From: Litomosoides sigmodontis
Lineage: Eukaryota; Nematoda; Chromadorea; Rhabditida; Onchocercidae
Direction of reading: 5' to 3'
DNA length: 64,000 nt
Assembly: GCA_963070105.1 (NCBI GenBank)
Contig: OY718803.1
Coordinates: 11,002,327-11,066,326 of the forward strand
Within the stretch, counting starts at the first letter, position 1; the number at the start of each line of letters is the position of its first letter. A program made the translations under genes and the position numbers. Shown piece by piece: positions 61,520 to 64,000 of the stretch. Under the pieces are notes generated by a model that saw only the letters and a program-made list of their open reading frames with translations, did no database searches and was not told where the DNA came from.

Positions 61520-61756
61520 CTAATTATCTTCCTCTCTCGCTTTAATTAGTTTCAATCGCCAATAACGAACGGATCGTTCACCACACGTGTCGCTACGAAA
61601 GCGATTAACTACAAATAAAAAGACGAAAATTGAAAATAAATGAAAAAGCAAGTCCATTAGCACTCACTTGTGCTACTAATCTTACCGATCTTTGATGTGT
61701 GCCGACCAAATATCGTGTTGTGAAAATTGCTCGTCGAATGAGTTAGATAGAAGTTT
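61520..61756 (-). CDS. Two phase-matched candidate exons of an unknown gene
   Basis: Exon 61686-61756 (acceptor AATTTAG, KLLSNSFDEQFSQHDIWSAH, donor CG/GTAAGA, phase 2) joins 61520-61592 (acceptor TTTCGTAG). The second exon reads DTCGERSVRYWRLKLIKARE and ends EDN-TAG. The 93-nt intron and matching phase support a real 3' end. It could alternatively splice on, through a GTGAAC donor after DTC, into the 59354 exon (phase 1), which would make it part of the 48571-59354 gene. Peptide not recognised. Confidence 0.4.
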
Positions 61757-62013
61757 CTAAATTATTTCATTCAATATTTAATGTTTTATTGATCACAGCA
61801 TCTTTTGAATTTGCATTTTTGCAATTATCAAATTATTATTTTCAATTTTATGAAAATTTTATCGCAATATTATTCGATAGATAAATAAATATCTTTAAAG
61901 TGGGCGAATTCATTCATCATATATAAGTTTCAATTCGATTACTAAACTCTAATTGTGTGATTTAATTAATGTTTTTCCCTTAGTCCTAATAATTTGTTGG
62001 TAAAATATCCGAA

Positions 62014-62273
62014 ATGAGTGGTAGGAGCAGACGGAAATGTGGTGAGAGTAAGCGTTGTCGTAAAGATCGTAAGTAATATTATAGTAGGAGGAAGCAAATG
62101 TGATGTTGAAGTTAATGAAGACCGGAAATATCGGTGTTAGCCTTTTGACCGTTTCTGTCGTTCGGACAATAAAGTAACGTAACATTCTTCAAACATCTGT
62201 CTTATTCCGTTTATTGTTTGCTCAAGGAAAGTTGTGAATTAGAAGAGAGGATGCGTACGTGTACGGTAGAAAG
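62014..62273 (+). CDS. Possible first two exons of a plus-strand gene
   Basis: ATG at 62014 opens MSGRSRRKCGESKRCRKD and meets an ideal GTAAGT donor after 62068 (phase 1). A matching exon 62243-62273 (acceptor gaattag) reads ERMRTCTVE and ends at a GTATTG donor (phase 2). Highly basic with Cys at regular intervals. No further exon was found before the window ends, so it may continue to the right. Unrecognised. Confidence 0.3.
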
Positions 62274-63541
62274 GTATTGTCAAGTGAAATTGTGATACGC
62301 TTAATCATTACTATATGGTTTAGTATTTTTGTTGAAATTTTAAAAATTATCCAAGAAAAAAAATGAAAAAGTTGTTAACAACGGAATTTCTAATAGTTAT
62401 TTTGTCTAATAGAAACAACATATTTATAACAGTATGATATATTTGAATGAAAAAAAAAAACAATACTAAAAAAGATATGTGTAAAGATATGTTTAGCAAT
62501 GAAATTTAAATTGAACGAAAAATTTCATTACTGCTTTAGTGGCATTGTTAATTTAGAAATGTGAATGAATGCATTTTAAGTTTATTCTTTTGACTTTGTT
62601 GTTTTCTATTAGAATGTTTAAATTATTATTTTTTTGCACTGCTATAATAGAATTTGATAACTAATTTTTCATTGCACATGAATGGCACTTTGAAAGTTTT
62701 CGTATTTATTTCGTAAATTCATTTGACCTTTACTTATCTATTAGAAATGCTCATTTCAATAATTTTTCTTGTAAAGCATTTCATTTATATTTAATAATTT
62801 GCCAATTAAGCGTTCTTTTTATCAATTAATTTAACATTAGCCCTTCGTTTGATAAAGCATGAACTAACTTTTCCTTCTTTTTTCTCTTCAAAATTTCATC
62901 CACTTAATTTTGCTGCTTTTTTTCAACTTCAAAGGAAAAAGCAGAGCAAACGCATTTCTTTTATTCACTTCTTAAGGATGAGTACGAGAAAGAAAGAAAA
63001 TGATAATAAATTTAGCAAATAGAGTTAATTGCATAATTCAGTCGAACTTTCTATTTTAATAATAGTTTCAAGAAGACCGGAAATTTAGTGAAAGAAAAGT
63101 GAATTCGATGTATTCCCTTTCTCTCTTTTTGTTTTTTCTTTCAAAGAAAACAAACAATATATGTTATTTATTTTTTTGCACGCTAACAGCGATTGCTAAT
63201 TCTAATTCGATTAATCGAACGAATTTCGAACTGTTTCCCTTTTTAATTTGTTTTCAACAAAATAACTTTCTCTTTTCATACTCTTTTTGCCGCTTAATCT
63301 TTGAATTTTGAAAATCACACACACGTAATACACGTATATCAATGTACACTTCAACCTCCCTTTCTAGGAAAGCGCAAGTACAAATGAGTTAGTTCGAAAT
63401 TCAGAAAAAATTATGCATATATTATGTATGTGTGTGCGCGTGTGTGTAATTAAAATAGAAGTTTTAACAGAAAATTTCTTTTACTAAACTAGGCAGTGAA
63501 CTTTATTTGCTAGAATTATATGTGCGTGTGTGTCTGTATGG

Positions 63542-63575
<34 letters not shown>

Positions 63576-64000
63576 TATAATAATTCATTAGCTGTTTGCG
63601 TAGGAGACAAAGAGTTCTTTCAATTTATACCAGTCAGACGAATGGACGGCCGGATGGATGGATGGGAAGGACGAACGGATGGTAAATTTCAATCGAGGAG
63701 AATGTTTTCAGATGAAATATGCAATATAAATATTAATTGTTTAAAAATAGCTAAGCTCTTTGATCGAAGGCCAATCTGTGGAAGCGCTTTTGTGATGCAT
63801 TTCCCATACCGTTCCTTTTTTCGGTCCATTTTTTTTGCTATGCAAATTGCTTAATCGCCAGTTACACGGTTTTTTGCTAGCTTGTGTTTGTTATGTCCGT
63901 TCCCTTCTTCTTCACTTTTCTACATTTCGTTAATTTTTTTTTTTTGAAATTAAATTCATTTCTCGTAGCAACAGTTGTTGCATTCATTGTACTGTAGCTG
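62274..64000. other. AT-rich end of window, microsatellites only
   Basis: Contains (TG)n at 63542-63573 and a GGAT/GGAC-type repeat at 63640-63685. No exon with both splice signals recognised. Confidence 0.4.
63542..63573. repeat. (TG)n microsatellite
   Basis: About 16 TG units. Confidence 0.95.

Noticed and set aside
61583..61590. ACACGTGT E-box-like palindrome
   Set aside because: It falls inside the candidate exon 61520-61592 (codons for DTCG), so coding constraint explains it adequately.

Overview
The window is nuclear DNA from a nematode, most likely a clade III (spirurid or filarial) worm. It is AT-rich. Genes are broken into small exons (often 40-200 nt), introns are short to moderate, and splice acceptors are mostly TTTCAG or TTTTAG. 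Two genes have an acceptor touching their start codon, as expected for spliced-leader trans-splicing. Protein content is metazoan. I see no bacterial, viral or plasmid genes.

Layout. 338-1868 (-): 5' half of a GRASP55/65 Golgi stacking gene that runs off the left edge. 2770-6751 (+): CDC40/PRP17 splicing factor, complete. 7660-8483 (+): probable mitochondrial ribosomal protein mL52. 9240-13767 (-): a protein tyrosine phosphatase with a long basic/serine-rich N-terminal region. 15165-20340 (+): a 13-exon nuclear-looking protein with a Cys cluster that I do not recognise. 22632-about 25546 (-): a fukutin/LicD-family transferase. 25.5-30.6 kb holds only uncertain coding pieces. 30642-32921 (-): dysbindin-like BLOC-1 subunit. 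34492-38505 (-): adenylosuccinate lyase, complete. 39308-41685 (+): RRP7 ribosome biogenesis factor. 42345-42826 (+): small unknown two-exon gene. 43661-47751 (-): ZNRF1/2-type E3 ligase. 47.8-64 kb is gene-poor and microsatellite-rich. I could nevertheless chain exons there into what looks like an undescribed minus-strand gene (48571-59354), plus further exon pairs at 61.5-61.8 kb (-) and 62.0-62.3 kb (+).

Gene order. Three head-to-head pairs have short shared 5' regions (GRASP/CDC40, PTP/15165 gene, ADSL/RRP7). CDC40-mL52 and ADSL-dysbindin are same-strand neighbours whose downstream member carries the trans-splice-like acceptor, so each pair could be an operon. Most recognised genes are housekeeping: splicing, Golgi structure, purine synthesis, ribosome assembly, mitochondrial translation and ubiquitination.

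Exon coordinates were worked out by eye from open frames, splice signals and phase matching. Where all phases fit (CDC40, ADSL, RRP7, ZNRF, GRASP, the 15165 gene) I am confident. Where they do not (PTP middle, fukutin 5' end, dysbindin exons 5-6) the entry says so.
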